Assembly: GCF_016859125.1 (NCBI RefSeq)
Contig: NZ_CP069338.1
Location: 6,139,501-6,203,500, forward strand
Direction of reading: 5' to 3'
Origin: Archangium violaceum
GTDB taxonomy: Bacteria; Myxococcota; Myxococcia; Myxococcales; Myxococcaceae
DNA: 64,000 nt
Below the pieces are notes generated by a model. The model was given only the letters and a program-made list of their open reading frames with translations. It ran no database searches and was not told the DNA's origin. Position 1 is the stretch's first letter, and every line of letters begins with the position of its first letter. The position numbers and the translations under genes are program-made. This document shows, piece by piece, positions 15,710 to 24,793 of this stretch.

Positions 15710-17830
15710 TTAGAAGGTCGCCGTGGTGGAGACGTAGAAGGAGCGTCCGTCGGCGGGGTTGTAGAGGATGGCGCTCCCATCGAAGTCCCGGTACCAGATG
15801 GAGGAGGAGTACCGGGTGCCGAGCAGGTTCTTCACCTGGACGGCCACCTGGGCCCAGGACGTCAGCTCATAGGACAGGTCCAGGTTGAGCGTGAGGTAGT
15901 CGCCGTACTGGCCGAGGGTGTTCTCCTTGTCCAGGTAGTAGTCCCCCTGCGCGTACATCCAGAGCGAGGTGCGCAGGGCGGGCAGGGGCCGGTAGTCCAC
16001 GCCCGCCTTGGCGCTGAAGTCCGGCACGTTGTTGAGCTCCTTGCCCTTGCGCTCGGGGAAGGCCAGCCCTGGCTCCACCTGCTCGGAGACGTGGCGGCTG
16101 AAGGCACCCCACACCAGGAGCTGCTCCAGCGGTTGGAGGTTGAGCTCCACGTCGAAGCCCTGACGCAGCGTCCGGCCCACGTTCTCCGAGTCGCCCGAGT
16201 CGTCGAACTTGAGCCGGACCTCGTTGCTCGCGTACTGCTGCCAGTAGGACACGCGCCCGGTGAGCCAGGAGAACGGGCTGCTCTTGTAACCCACCTCCCA
16301 GCCGTCGTTGAGGGAGGGGGCCAGGGGCTCGGCCTGGGTCTGATAGGCGCCGATGCCGACCCCCGTCTGGAACGTGCGGCCGTAGTTGGCGTACAGGTTG
16401 TGGCCGTACAGCGGGGTGAAGACGGCGCTCAGCTTGGGCTGCCAGATGGGGCCGGAGTCGTTGATGCCATACTCCTTCGCCTTGAGCCGGTCGCGGAAGT
16501 GGCCCGCCAGTCCGTCCACCCGCAGGGCGGCCACGAGCTTGAGCGTGTCCAGAGGCCAGGCGCGCGCCTGCAGGTAGGAGCCGAAGGTGTGGAAGCCGAA
16601 GGCCTGGTCGCGCACGGGGGCTCCGTCGCGCTCGCGCACTCGGGTGAGGTAGCGCTGGTGGAGGTTGTCCTGGAACTGGTAGTCCACGCCCCACTCGACG
16701 GAGAAGCCCTCGAGGCCCAGCTCATCGGTGCGCAGCGTGAGCACGGAGATGGCGCCGTACTGCTTCTCGTTCTCGATGCGCTCCTGCTGGCTGGACTCGG
16801 CGCTGAAGCGCACCCAGCGGTTGCGCCGGAAGCCCTGCCCGTAGGCCTTGAGGGACCAGGAGAGTGACGGGGAGAAGTCGTGGTCGACGTGCAGGCTGGC
16901 GTGCAGGTTGCGCTGCGCGCCCCCGTCGCCGTTCGCGTAGTCCACCGAGGCGATGGGGTCCAGGCGCGCCTCGTCGAGCGTGAGGTAGCCGGGGGCCCGG
17001 GCCTCCAGGTTCATGCCCCGGAGGATGAGGCCCACCCTCCAGCGCTCGTCGAGCGTGAGGAACCACTTGCCGGAGGCGGCAATCCTGTCCGTGTCCGAGT
17101 GCGCGCGGTAGCCGTTGGAGTGACGGTACGCGGCGAAGTACGTCTGGGCCAGGCGCCCGTTGTCGAAGCCCGCCATTACCTGGGGCTCCAGCGTGCCGAA
17201 GCTACCGCCGAGCAGGCGCACCTTGCGCTCGTTGCCACTGCGGCGGGTGTACACGTTGACGTTGCCGGCCACGTTGTTGAGGCCGTAGCGCGGATCGTTC
17301 GTCCCCTTGACCACCTCCATGCGCTCGATCTCCAGCGGGAAGACCGCCTTGAGATCGCTCACACCGATATGGATGTTGCTGGGGATGCCGTCGATGAGCA
17401 GCTTGGTGTGCGCGGTGTCTCCCTGGGTGCTGAAGCCGCGGATGCCCAGCTCGGAGCCGATGATGCCCTGGTTGTAGGTGTCCACGTAGACGGCCGGAGC
17501 GCGCCGCAGCAGCTCCAGGGGCTCGTTGGCGTTCTCCTGCTCGAGCTGCTCCCGTCCCAGGAGGTTGACGGAGGTGAGCACCTCGGCGCTGGAGAGCGGG
17601 CCCACGTTCCGGCCCTGCACCTCGACGACCTCGCCCAGGGAGAGGGAGATGTCCTCGCTGCCCTCGGGCGGCAGCTCCCGGGAGGGCGTGGGGGTGGGCT
17701 GCTGGGGCTGGAGGGGCTCCGCCGGCTGGGACGCGGCGAGTGCCGGCCACATCACCAGCAGTGTGGCCACGAGAGGGGAGGGGGTTCTTCGACTGTTCTT
17801 CCGCACGACTGGATCCACGGGGGTCCTCAC
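15710..17830 (-). CDS. TonB-dependent outer-membrane receptor
   Basis: 706 residues: signal peptide (LVATLLVMWPALAASQ), a Pro/Gln-rich stretch, then the plug domain (VLTSVNLLGREQLEQENANE; APAVYVDTYNQGIIGSELGI; KLLIDGIPSNIHIG; IERMEVVKGTNDPRYGLNNV) and a 22-strand beta-barrel ending in an aromatic residue (SFYVSTTATF). It should import a scarce ligand such as an Fe(III) siderophore or a cofactor with energy from TonB. The RGFSTQGDTAHT region is like ferric-siderophore receptors, but the ligand cannot be named. GTG 17830 is chosen as start because AGGAAGG lies five bases before it. No Fur box could be confirmed in the 125-base gap to the divergent formyltransferase. Confidence 0.88.
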   Translation of the reverse strand: MRTPVDPVVRKNSRRTPSPLVATLLVMWPALAASQPAEPLQPQQPTPTPSRELPPEGSEDISLSLGEVVEVQGRNVGPLSSAEVLTSVNLLGREQLEQENANEPLELLRRAPAVYVDTYNQGIIGSELGIRGFSTQGDTAHTKLLIDGIPSNIHIGVSDLKAVFPLEIERMEVVKGTNDPRYGLNNVAGNVNVYTRRSGNERKVRLLGGSFGTLEPQVMAGFDNGRLAQTYFAAYRHSNGYRAHSDTDRIAASGKWFLTLDERWRVGLILRGMNLEARAPGYLTLDEARLDPIASVDYANGDGGAQRNLHASLHVDHDFSPSLSWSLKAYGQGFRRNRWVRFSAESSQQERIENEKQYGAISVLTLRTDELGLEGFSVEWGVDYQFQDNLHQRYLTRVRERDGAPVRDQAFGFHTFGSYLQARAWPLDTLKLVAALRVDGLAGHFRDRLKAKEYGINDSGPIWQPKLSAVFTPLYGHNLYANYGRTFQTGVGIGAYQTQAEPLAPSLNDGWEVGYKSSPFSWLTGRVSYWQQYASNEVRLKFDDSGDSENVGRTLRQGFDVELNLQPLEQLLVWGAFSRHVSEQVEPGLAFPERKGKELNNVPDFSAKAGVDYRPLPALRTSLWMYAQGDYYLDKENTLGQYGDYLTLNLDLSYELTSWAQVAVQVKNLLGTRYSSSIWYRDFDGSAILYNPADGRSFYVSTTATF

Positions 17831-17955
17831 ACGCCCTTCCTGAAGCGCGCGGAACCTAGGTTGGTGGGTTTCCCTCACGCAATTACTTTTGCAAGCAGAT
17901 TGCGGACATGCTCCAGGGTGCGTTACCCTCACCCCCTTGGGTTAAGATGGGCGCC

Positions 17956-18891
17956 ATGTCCGCTGACCCACCTACCAGCGCCACCTTGCGAACCTCCGGG
18001 TGGCGAATCGCGCTGCTCACCGTCGCGCCGTCCGTGGCGTTCAACTTCACGCACTACCTGCGCGCGCGGTCCCATGAGGTGGTGGCCCTGGTCACGCCCC
18101 CCGGGCCGAGTGGCCCCCGGCCCCGGAACGCCGCGGAGTGGACCGACATGCGGCGGCTGTTCGAGGCGGCGCCCTCCTCGCTCGATGTCGTCATCGCCAG
18201 CGAGCGCTCCCACCTCGCGCCGTTGCTCTCGGCCCTGAAGCCCGACTTCCTGCTGTGCTTCTTCTTCCCCTGGCGCATCCCCCCCGAGGCGCTCGCGGTG
18301 GCGCCCCTGGGCGCCGTGAACGGGCATCCCTCGCTGCTTCCCCGCTACCGGGGGCCCAACCCCATGGGCTGGACGCTGCGGAACGACGACAAGGTGATGG
18401 GGGTGTCCTTCCACCGGATGGACGCCCACTTCGACACCGGTCCGCTGCTCGACCAGGCTCGGGCTCCCATCGAGGATTCGGACACGGAGGAGAGCCTCAT
18501 GGAGAAGATGATGAGTCTTTCCTTGATGATGATGCCGCAGGTCCTCGAGCGTGTGGCCTGGGGTGATGCGGGCGAGCCCCAGCCGGAGACGGGGGTGAGC
18601 CATGCGCCCTTCTTCGAGCCCGCCTACCGCGAGGTGGACTGGCGCCAGACCGCGCGCGCCGTGCACCTCCAGGTGCGCGCCTGTCGTTTCGGCGCATGGC
18701 AGGACAAGGAGACCGACGCGCGCGCCACCCTGGAGGGCCGGCGGGTCCGGGTGCAGCGCACCCGGTTGGTGGAGGAAGGGGATGTGCGGGCCGCCCCTGG
18801 CACCGTGCTGGCGCGCGAGGGCGATGGGCTGCTCGTCCAGTGTGGTGATGCTCCCCTGTGGGTCCTGAGGCACGCACCCGAAGAGGCTTGA
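17956..18891 (+). CDS. Formyltransferase-fold protein (Fmt-related)
   Basis: 311 residues. The N-terminal formyltransferase domain shows the catalytic Asn-His pair and loop NGHPSLLPRYRGPNPMGW (near residue 110) and the catalytic Asp in MDAHFDTGPLLDQA. A C-terminal part (residues 215-311, VDWRQTARAVHLQVRACRF onward) resembles the Fmt C-terminal domain. True methionyl-tRNA formyltransferases carry SLLPRWRGAAPI, and this PRYRGPNPMGW variant suggests formylation of a small molecule or sugar amine with 10-formyl-tetrahydrofolate. ATG at 17947 is an alternative start. It converges on the sensor kinase at 18917. Confidence 0.8.
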   Translation: MSADPPTSATLRTSGWRIALLTVAPSVAFNFTHYLRARSHEVVALVTPPGPSGPRPRNAAEWTDMRRLFEAAPSSLDVVIASERSHLAPLLSALKPDFLLCFFFPWRIPPEALAVAPLGAVNGHPSLLPRYRGPNPMGWTLRNDDKVMGVSFHRMDAHFDTGPLLDQARAPIEDSDTEESLMEKMMSLSLMMMPQVLERVAWGDAGEPQPETGVSHAPFFEPAYREVDWRQTARAVHLQVRACRFGAWQDKETDARATLEGRRVRVQRTRLVEEGDVRAAPGTVLAREGDGLLVQCGDAPLWVLRHAPEEA

Positions 18892-18916
18892 GGCGGGGGC
18901 TGCTCCAGACCCTGGC

Positions 18917-20815
18917 TCAGACCTGACGCTGGGGCTCCTGCTTCTCGCTCGGTCCCTCCAGTGGCAACTCGAGCGTGAAGGTCGCACCCTGGCCCGGCCC
19001 GGCGCTCGTGCAGGTGAGACGCCCGCTCATCTCGGTGGCCGCTAGCGCGCTGATGTGCAGCCCGAAGCCGTGCCCGGTCTTCTTCGTCGTGAATCCCTGG
19101 GTGAAGAGGCGCGCCAGGTTGTCCGGCGCGATGCCCACGCCGTTGTCGGAGACCTCGATGATGAGCCGGTCTCCCCCGGTGCTCAGCCGGATGCGGATGC
19201 TCAGCCTCTTGTCCGGGGTGTTGCTCTCCATCAGCGCATGCTGGGCGTTGCTCAGCAGATTGATGAGAATCTGCAACAGGTTGTGTCGATCCACGAGGAT
19301 GGGCGGGACCGGGTCATACTCCCTCGCGATGTGGATGCCCTTGCGCTCGAACGACACGGCGTGCAGGCGCAGGGCCTCTTCGATGAGCTGCGGCACTGGC
19401 AGCCGCTCCACCACTCCGGCGGCGCGCGCGTGCTGCTGCTGCATGCTCACGATGGACTTGATGTGCTCGACGCTCTCGGTCAGCGAGCGTACCTCCGTGC
19501 GCATCGACTCCCGCTCCCTCTCCAGTTCCTCCGAGAGGGCGAGGAGATAGTCCGGGAGCTGCTGGCCTCGTGGATCCCGGGTGAGGAAGGTGCTGGCGTC
19601 CGAGGCGTGCTCACGCAGCATGCTGGCGGCCTTGCGCAAGCCAGAGACTCGCGAGTGACGCAGCCGGTCGTTCAGGAGGCCGGCCGAGATGTTGACGCTG
19701 TTGAGGGTGTTGCCCACGTTGTGAAGCACGCCGGTGGCGATCTCCGCCATGCCCGCGTAGCGCGAGACATCCACCAGGCTGCGGTGCATTTCACCCAGCC
19801 GTGTCTCCGCCACCTTGCGTGCCGTGATGTCCCTCGCGAAGAGGGTCAGCCCCGTCACCTTCCCCTCGGTGCCGAGGATGGGACTCAGCGAGATGTCCAG
19901 GACGCGGTGGACCCCTTCCTGTGTGTCCTCCTCCTCGAACCGTGAGCGCTCTCCCGCGAGCGTCTTGTCGAACAGCGTGTACCAATGCTCCTGGAGCTCC
20001 GGAGTCCTCGGGAAGACGAACCGCTGCCCGGGAACGAGCTCCTGCCCCTGGAGTTGGAGGTAGAGCTGGCGTATCGCCGCGTTGGCGGTGATGACGCGCT
20101 TCTCCGTGTCGAGCGAGCACACCAGATCATCGGTGCTCTCGATGAGGCTGAGCAGCTTGCCCTCACTTTCGCGCAGGGTCATCAGTGTCCGCTCGAGCGC
20201 CTCCAGGGCCGAGTCTCGTGAGGTGCTATGCAGCGTGCTCAGCACCCACGCGCCCATCAGGCCGACGGCCGCGGCGCCGTGCAGGACCGTGAGCTCGGAG
20301 AGGGGGATGTGGCTGGAGTAGGTGGTGAAGTGCGCCCGGAAGAGCGGATGGGCGATCCCCACGGCCACGGCGAGGAAGCTCGTGATGAGGAAGGCCAGCC
20401 GCGGCCCCATCAGGTAAGCCGCGAAGGAGGGGATGAGCATGCTCGTGGCGTGGAACCCCCCCTCGGGGTAGTTGCCCAGGAAGATGGACACGACGTACCC
20501 CACCGCCGCGGACGTGCACAGGAGCATCGCTGGCAGGAGCAGCGAGCGGGCCTTGTGCGCCAGCAGCAGCGTACCGAGGTAGCACACGGTCGCGAGGAGC
20601 GTGGGCACCGCGGCGAGCGTGAAGGGCACGAGCGATAGGTACAGCACGGAGGCCGTGAACGCGAACAGGCAGGCTCCGACCAGCACCCGGTGGCGGTGGA
20701 GCTCGGAGGAGGGGGTTTTTCGCAGGTGCTCCGAGAGGAACCAATCCAGCAGGGGCAACAGCCAGGTGTGCGGCCTTCGAGGGGTTTCGCGCTTCGGATC
20801 GGATGTGCTCGCCAT
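18917..20815 (-). CDS. Membrane-bound PAS sensor histidine kinase
   Basis: 632 residues. Six or seven hydrophobic helices fill residues 45-205, giving a MASE-like sensor. A PAS domain follows (TLRESEGKLLSLIESTDDLV onward, ending LTLFARDITARKVAE), then a dimerisation helix with the likely phospho-histidine in GVLHNVGNTLNSVNI, and an ATPase domain with N box NLLSNAQHAL, G1 DNGVGIAP and G2 GHGFGLHIS. There is no receiver domain, so a separate response regulator is required and none is next to it. ATG 20815 and ATG 20821 are possible starts; both lie just after a strong hairpin that contains the ribosome site (20822-20859). Confidence 0.87.
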   Translation of the reverse strand: MASTSDPKRETPRRPHTWLLPLLDWFLSEHLRKTPSSELHRHRVLVGACLFAFTASVLYLSLVPFTLAAVPTLLATVCYLGTLLLAHKARSLLLPAMLLCTSAAVGYVVSIFLGNYPEGGFHATSMLIPSFAAYLMGPRLAFLITSFLAVAVGIAHPLFRAHFTTYSSHIPLSELTVLHGAAAVGLMGAWVLSTLHSTSRDSALEALERTLMTLRESEGKLLSLIESTDDLVCSLDTEKRVITANAAIRQLYLQLQGQELVPGQRFVFPRTPELQEHWYTLFDKTLAGERSRFEEEDTQEGVHRVLDISLSPILGTEGKVTGLTLFARDITARKVAETRLGEMHRSLVDVSRYAGMAEIATGVLHNVGNTLNSVNISAGLLNDRLRHSRVSGLRKAASMLREHASDASTFLTRDPRGQQLPDYLLALSEELERERESMRTEVRSLTESVEHIKSIVSMQQQHARAAGVVERLPVPQLIEEALRLHAVSFERKGIHIAREYDPVPPILVDRHNLLQILINLLSNAQHALMESNTPDKRLSIRIRLSTGGDRLIIEVSDNGVGIAPDNLARLFTQGFTTKKTGHGFGLHISALAATEMSGRLTCTSAGPGQGATFTLELPLEGPSEKQEPQRQV

Positions 20816-20821
20816 GTGCAT

Positions 20822-20859
20822 GCCGTGCTCGTCAGGAGGACTCCTGTAACGAGCACGGC
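20822..20859 (-). promoter_or_regulatory. Leader hairpin covering the kinase ribosome-binding site
   Basis: gccgtgctcgt (20822-20832) pairs with acgagcacggc (20849-20859), and inside it caggag pairs with ctcctg, giving a 17-bp stem with a two-base bulge. On the minus strand the purine-rich ACAGGAGTCC that would bind 16S rRNA lies in the stem and the ATG follows directly. It could be a terminator for the DUF1501 operon, a translation switch, or both. Confidence 0.5.
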
Positions 20860-20907
20860 CCATGGTGAGTGTGTTCAAAAGCGGCTGGACTTTGAAGGGG
20901 CCCCCCC

Positions 20908-22461
20908 TCAGGTGCGCACGAAGGCGCTCGCGTCGGGGAGTCCGCTGCCGGAGGTGTCGACGCCCAGGGCGGTCAGGACGCCCGAGAAGATATCGGGCTC
21001 GTTCGTCTCCAGCTTGCCTGGTCGTGGCTCTCCCGTGCGAGGGTCGAAGCCGTAGGTCAGCGCGGTGAGCGGGTCGATCCCTCCCAGCAGCGTGTTGCCC
21101 TTGAGCATCGGCGAGAGCATCAGGAAGCCATTGTTGAGGTCGTGCCCGGAGCTGAACTCCGTGGCATCGGCGGGCCGCGAGCGCGTGCGCCCGAACTCGG
21201 TCGCCACGTAGATGAGCGTGCGATCCCACAGACTCTCGCCGCTTGAGTCGAAGGGCTCCGCCTTGAGCAGGTCGACGAGCTTGTCCACCACGCCCAGCAC
21301 CCGTGCCCACATGAAGGCCTGGCCGGAGCGATGCTCGGTGTGGCTGAAGTCGAAGGCCAGCGGTGGGTTGGCGATGTACTGGCTCGCGGTGCTGCCCACC
21401 GCCACGTTGAACGACGGGCCCAGTGTCACCGTCACCGACACCCGGTACTTGAGGAGCAGGAAGGCCAGCGCCGCCTGTCCCTGCACGGGGTCCGTCAGGT
21501 AGTCCGGGAAGGCCGCGCGCAGCCGCTCCCCATCGGGGGAGCTCGACAGGCCGTACTCGGAGAGCGGCAGGGCCGGCGGCTGGTCGGGCAGCACGTTGAG
21601 GCGGCTGATCAGCTCCTTCGCCTCCAGCATCGGTTGCCCCTCGATGCGCTGCTCGTTCCACCGCTGGAGCGCCGCCGCGTTCTCGAAGGTCTGCCCGAAG
21701 ACCGAGCGTGAATCGAGCGTGTTGCGCGTGCGCCGGGCCATCTCCACCACGTCGCGAGGGGGAGCGTCCTTGATGCCCTTGCTGCCATCGAGGCCCAGCG
21801 GCCAGAGCGAGGCGTTGGTCACCACCTCGCCGTAGCAGTACGGGGGCAGCGAACCATCGGTGCCACGCTCGGAGTAGCCGCCCATCCCCATGTTCACGTT
21901 GGGGATGGGGAAGCTCGCGCCGTACTGGAGGGCCACGCACTCCTGCAGGGTGCGGCCCCGCCAGGCCCCGTTGCCCGTGAGGCTCCGCTTCTGCGCGATG
22001 ACGTGGTTCACCGAGGTGCCCACCGTGGTGGCCACCAGCATGGAGTCCTTGTGCTTGCGTACGAAGGGCAGCTGATCCGTATTCACCGCCATGGGGATGT
22101 TGCCCAGCCGGGGGCTGCTCACCTTCACCGCCCGGAACGGGGAGCCGTCCACACCCTGCACGTGCTCGTCGGGGAAGGTGTTGAGCTTCGAGGCGTTGGC
22201 ACCAGCCTCCGAGGCGCGCACCGCCAGGAAGCTGTCGACGATGGAGGCGCCCCCGGCGGCGCCCACCACGATGAGGAAGCGGGGCTTGCCATCGAGGCGG
22301 GCGCGGCGCACGCCCCCGAGCTGCTCGAGCGCGGCCGGGGTCGTGAGCGCATCGCGGCAGCCCGTCAGCAGGGGCCCCAGCGTCGCGGAGCCCGCCGCGC
22401 ACAGCGACAGCGCCTTCAACATCTCCCGGCGCGAGAGCCGACCATTGTTGCGGAGTGACAT
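20908..22461 (-). CDS. DUF1501-domain protein with Tat-type signal
   Basis: 517 residues of the DUF1501 family (sulfatase/phosphatase-like fold, common in Planctomycetes and Myxococcota). The N-terminus NNGRLSRREMLKALSLCAAG resembles a twin-arginine-type leader (RR followed by a hydrophobic run), with a possible lipid-attachment cysteine in LLTGC. Family features include FLIVVGAAGGASIVDSFLAV, YVATEFGRTRS and SSGHDLNNGF. It closes an operon with a lipoprotein (12 bases upstream) and a di-heme cytochrome. Planctomycete DUF1501 genes are paired with DUF1549/DUF1553 cytochromes; the enzymatic role is unproven. Likely secreted or periplasmic. Confidence 0.82.
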   Translation of the reverse strand: MSLRNNGRLSRREMLKALSLCAAGSATLGPLLTGCRDALTTPAALEQLGGVRRARLDGKPRFLIVVGAAGGASIVDSFLAVRASEAGANASKLNTFPDEHVQGVDGSPFRAVKVSSPRLGNIPMAVNTDQLPFVRKHKDSMLVATTVGTSVNHVIAQKRSLTGNGAWRGRTLQECVALQYGASFPIPNVNMGMGGYSERGTDGSLPPYCYGEVVTNASLWPLGLDGSKGIKDAPPRDVVEMARRTRNTLDSRSVFGQTFENAAALQRWNEQRIEGQPMLEAKELISRLNVLPDQPPALPLSEYGLSSSPDGERLRAAFPDYLTDPVQGQAALAFLLLKYRVSVTVTLGPSFNVAVGSTASQYIANPPLAFDFSHTEHRSGQAFMWARVLGVVDKLVDLLKAEPFDSSGESLWDRTLIYVATEFGRTRSRPADATEFSSGHDLNNGFLMLSPMLKGNTLLGGIDPLTALTYGFDPRTGEPRPGKLETNEPDIFSGVLTALGVDTSGSGLPDASAFVRT

Positions 22462-22472
22462 GGGGTTTCCCT

Positions 22473-23144
22473 TTAGAAGAAGACGGACTCGGCGGAGGAG
22501 AGGACGACGAAGCAGGCGGCCTTCATCCAGTCCTGGCCGGGCGCCTGGCTGCTCGAGGATTCGATGTCGGTGGCCAGTTGCAACAACGTGCCCACCTCGG
22601 CCTCCGTGGGGTCTCGCAACAGCGCGCGCTGGTAGAGCGCGGTGATGGCGTTCTTCACCGGCGCCCCCTCCCGGTTGGCCAGGCGCCCCTGGGCGTCGAG
22701 CTCGATGCCCCCGAAGATGACGGCCTCCGAGGGTGTGGTGACGTCGAGCGAGACGCGCCGGGCGCAAGCCGCCGTCGCCACGCGGTCGACGGCGATGGGC
22801 GTGGTCACACCGGTGAAGGGCAGCGGCTCGTAGACGCCCAGACCGTAGGGGTCGACGCCTCCCAGGGTGACGATGTGCACGTTGGTGGTGCACGGGTACT
22901 GGCCCAGCTCGTTGCACACCTGCTCGGCCGGCAGCGACAGCGCCGCGGCGAAGTCGGAGGCCAGCCGCTCCGGGCCCTTGAAGCGCAGGTTGTTGCGCGA
23001 GGAGCGGGCCACGTCCGTGGAGGGGGGCGTCCCCGAGTCCACGGGCGGCGTGCCGGCGTCTTCTCCCGAGGGAGAGGGGGAGGGACAGGCGGTGAGGGCG
23101 CAGGCGCCGGACAGGAGCAACACGCGAAGGAAATCAGGGCGCAC
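22473..23144 (-). CDS. Lipoprotein of the DUF1501 operon, unknown function
   Basis: 223 residues starting at GTG 23144, with a GGAGG ribosome site. A lipoprotein signal (LRVLLLSGACALTAC) is followed by a Pro/Ser/Asp-rich linker and then a globular region (NLRFKGPERLASDFAAALSL; TNVHIVTLGGVDPYGLGVYE; VDRVATAACARRVSLDVTTP; GAPVKNAITALYQRALLRDP). Segments of the last part recall the DUF1592-type helix LYQRALLRDPTEAEV. The start overlaps the end of the cytochrome gene by 11 bases, indicating translational coupling. The protein probably forms part of the same periplasmic complex. Confidence 0.75.
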   Translation of the reverse strand: MRPDFLRVLLLSGACALTACPSPSPSGEDAGTPPVDSGTPPSTDVARSSRNNLRFKGPERLASDFAAALSLPAEQVCNELGQYPCTTNVHIVTLGGVDPYGLGVYEPLPFTGVTTPIAVDRVATAACARRVSLDVTTPSEAVIFGGIELDAQGRLANREGAPVKNAITALYQRALLRDPTEAEVGTLLQLATDIESSSSQAPGQDWMKAACFVVLSSAESVFF

Positions 23145-24555
23145 CGTAGGCCTCCGTGCGGATCAGATCGTGAAGCATGCGCTGCACGCGGTACTGGTGC
23201 GTGCCCTTGAAGCGCTGCCAGGTGGCGACGAACTCGGCGTGCTCCTCGGGGGTCGGGGCGTGGCCGATGAGCAGCTTCCAGTAGTCGGTGACGGTGGCGA
23301 TGGCGAAGGCATCGCTGTTGGCCCCGACCTCCGCCCACTCGACGAGGTTGTTCACCTTCTGGCCGAAGATGTAGCCGGCCTCGGGCGTCTGGGTGATGGC
23401 CGGCGCGACGTCACGGAAGTACGTCTCGAGGCGGTCGGGGATGTAGCGCGCGGAGGTATTGTGAGCCTCGAGGGAGAGACCCTGGTAGTTGCGGAAGGGA
23501 TAGCTCAGCGGATCCAGCGTGGCGTGACAGGCCGCGCAGGCCGTCGCCGTGACTCCCTTGTTGTCGAAGTCGCGGGGCTCGTCGGGCACGCTGTAGAGGC
23601 CCTCCTGCTTGGCGATGTCGTGGCCCAGGTACGCGCGGTAGGCCTGTGACGCGGCGTTGCGAGGCAGCGCGGTGAACATCACGAAGTAGATGAGGCTCCA
23701 CGAGCTGGTGATGTTGCCCGCGCGGTGCGCCTCGTCGACGAACTGCGTCGGCAGTGACGTCACCATCGAGTAGCGCGTGGGGTTCGTATCCCGGCGCACG
23801 AAGTACTTCGCCGTCATCACATCGCGCGCGTCGTGGTCGTCGATCTGCGCGTAGGTGTAGAGCGCGTAGTCGTCATAGTAGTCGGCGAGGGGAATGGCGC
23901 CCTTGTCCTCACCGGCCTTGAGCGAGCCCACCGGGCGGATCTTCGGGTGCGCGAGCTTCCACAGCTGCCCGTTCTTGCCGCGCCAGAACTCGCTCTGGGT
24001 GCAGCGGTCGAGCTCGGCGTCGAGCCGCGTGCGCTGCTCGTCGGCGTTCAACGCGGCGAACTCCTTGAGCTGCGCATAGGTGGGGGATTGCCCGCAGAAG
24101 TCGAGCAGCACGCGCCGGTACGCGAAGCGCGTGTCGTAGCGGCACACGTCGTACTGGGGGTTGTGGGGGTTGGTGCCCGCCACGCAGCCGCCCGAGTCCA
24201 CCGGGAAGCTGTTGGCGTCGGCCGGCTGGGTGCCGCGCTGGATTTCCTCCAGGTTCGACACGCCGTCCCCGTCGGCATCCGCCGCCTCGACGGCCCTCAG
24301 CGCGGTGGGGAGCGCGGCCGTGAAGTCACCGTCCGGCAACGGACGCGGCGCACCGGGAGCCAGGTGGGATTCCAGCCCGGCGCCGAAGGCGTTGCGCTGT
24401 GGCGGAGCGATGTGACAGTAGGTGCAGGCGGGCTGCTGCCCGGTGCAAGCGGGCGCCGAGGGATATGTGGCGCAGAACACGCCGCCCGCGTGTGGTTTGG
24501 CCAACGCCTCTCCGGACAAGAAGAGGGCGGCCCCCAGAATCAGTCGTCGAAGCAC
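23134..24555 (-). CDS. Di-heme c-type cytochrome-like protein (DUF1592-like)
   Basis: 473 residues beginning at GTG 24555, where GAGGAG stands five bases before. A signal peptide (LILGAALFLSGEALA) precedes two heme-c sites, CTYCH (near residue 45) and CAACH (near residue 335). A calcium-binding-like DADGDGVSNLEEIQRG lies between them, and a region rich in aromatic residues resembles the DUF1588/1592 proteins of Planctomycetes. The final segment carries LLIGHAPTPEEHAEFVATWQ and MLHDLIRTEAYGAP. It is first in the three-gene operon with the lipoprotein and DUF1501 protein. An exported redox complex is the likely product; the substrate is unknown. Confidence 0.75.
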   Translation of the reverse strand: MLRRLILGAALFLSGEALAKPHAGGVFCATYPSAPACTGQQPACTYCHIAPPQRNAFGAGLESHLAPGAPRPLPDGDFTAALPTALRAVEAADADGDGVSNLEEIQRGTQPADANSFPVDSGGCVAGTNPHNPQYDVCRYDTRFAYRRVLLDFCGQSPTYAQLKEFAALNADEQRTRLDAELDRCTQSEFWRGKNGQLWKLAHPKIRPVGSLKAGEDKGAIPLADYYDDYALYTYAQIDDHDARDVMTAKYFVRRDTNPTRYSMVTSLPTQFVDEAHRAGNITSSWSLIYFVMFTALPRNAASQAYRAYLGHDIAKQEGLYSVPDEPRDFDNKGVTATACAACHATLDPLSYPFRNYQGLSLEAHNTSARYIPDRLETYFRDVAPAITQTPEAGYIFGQKVNNLVEWAEVGANSDAFAIATVTDYWKLLIGHAPTPEEHAEFVATWQRFKGTHQYRVQRMLHDLIRTEAYGAP

Positions 24556-24793
24556 CAGTGCTCCTCGTGAATGGAGTATTTCAAGGCAAGCAGGATTATC
24601 CCAACGACTCTGACATGAAAAGTCGCGCGACGATTCCGTCAAAAAAAGCACCACAATCCCTCACATCTCGCTATTGGGAGGGGGATGTGCCTCATTCTCT
24701 CATTTGTCGGGAGCGCAACTTCGCTGGAAGATTTCACCCCAAACGGGCCAGGGATTGATGAACGCTGAGGGATTGGGGGGGTCACTCTCGGCC

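Noticed and set aside
20816-22402. Apparent 1161-residue kinase reaching back over the DUF1501 gene
   Set aside because: The upstream half is another frame of the DUF1501 gene; a proper start follows the leader hairpin.
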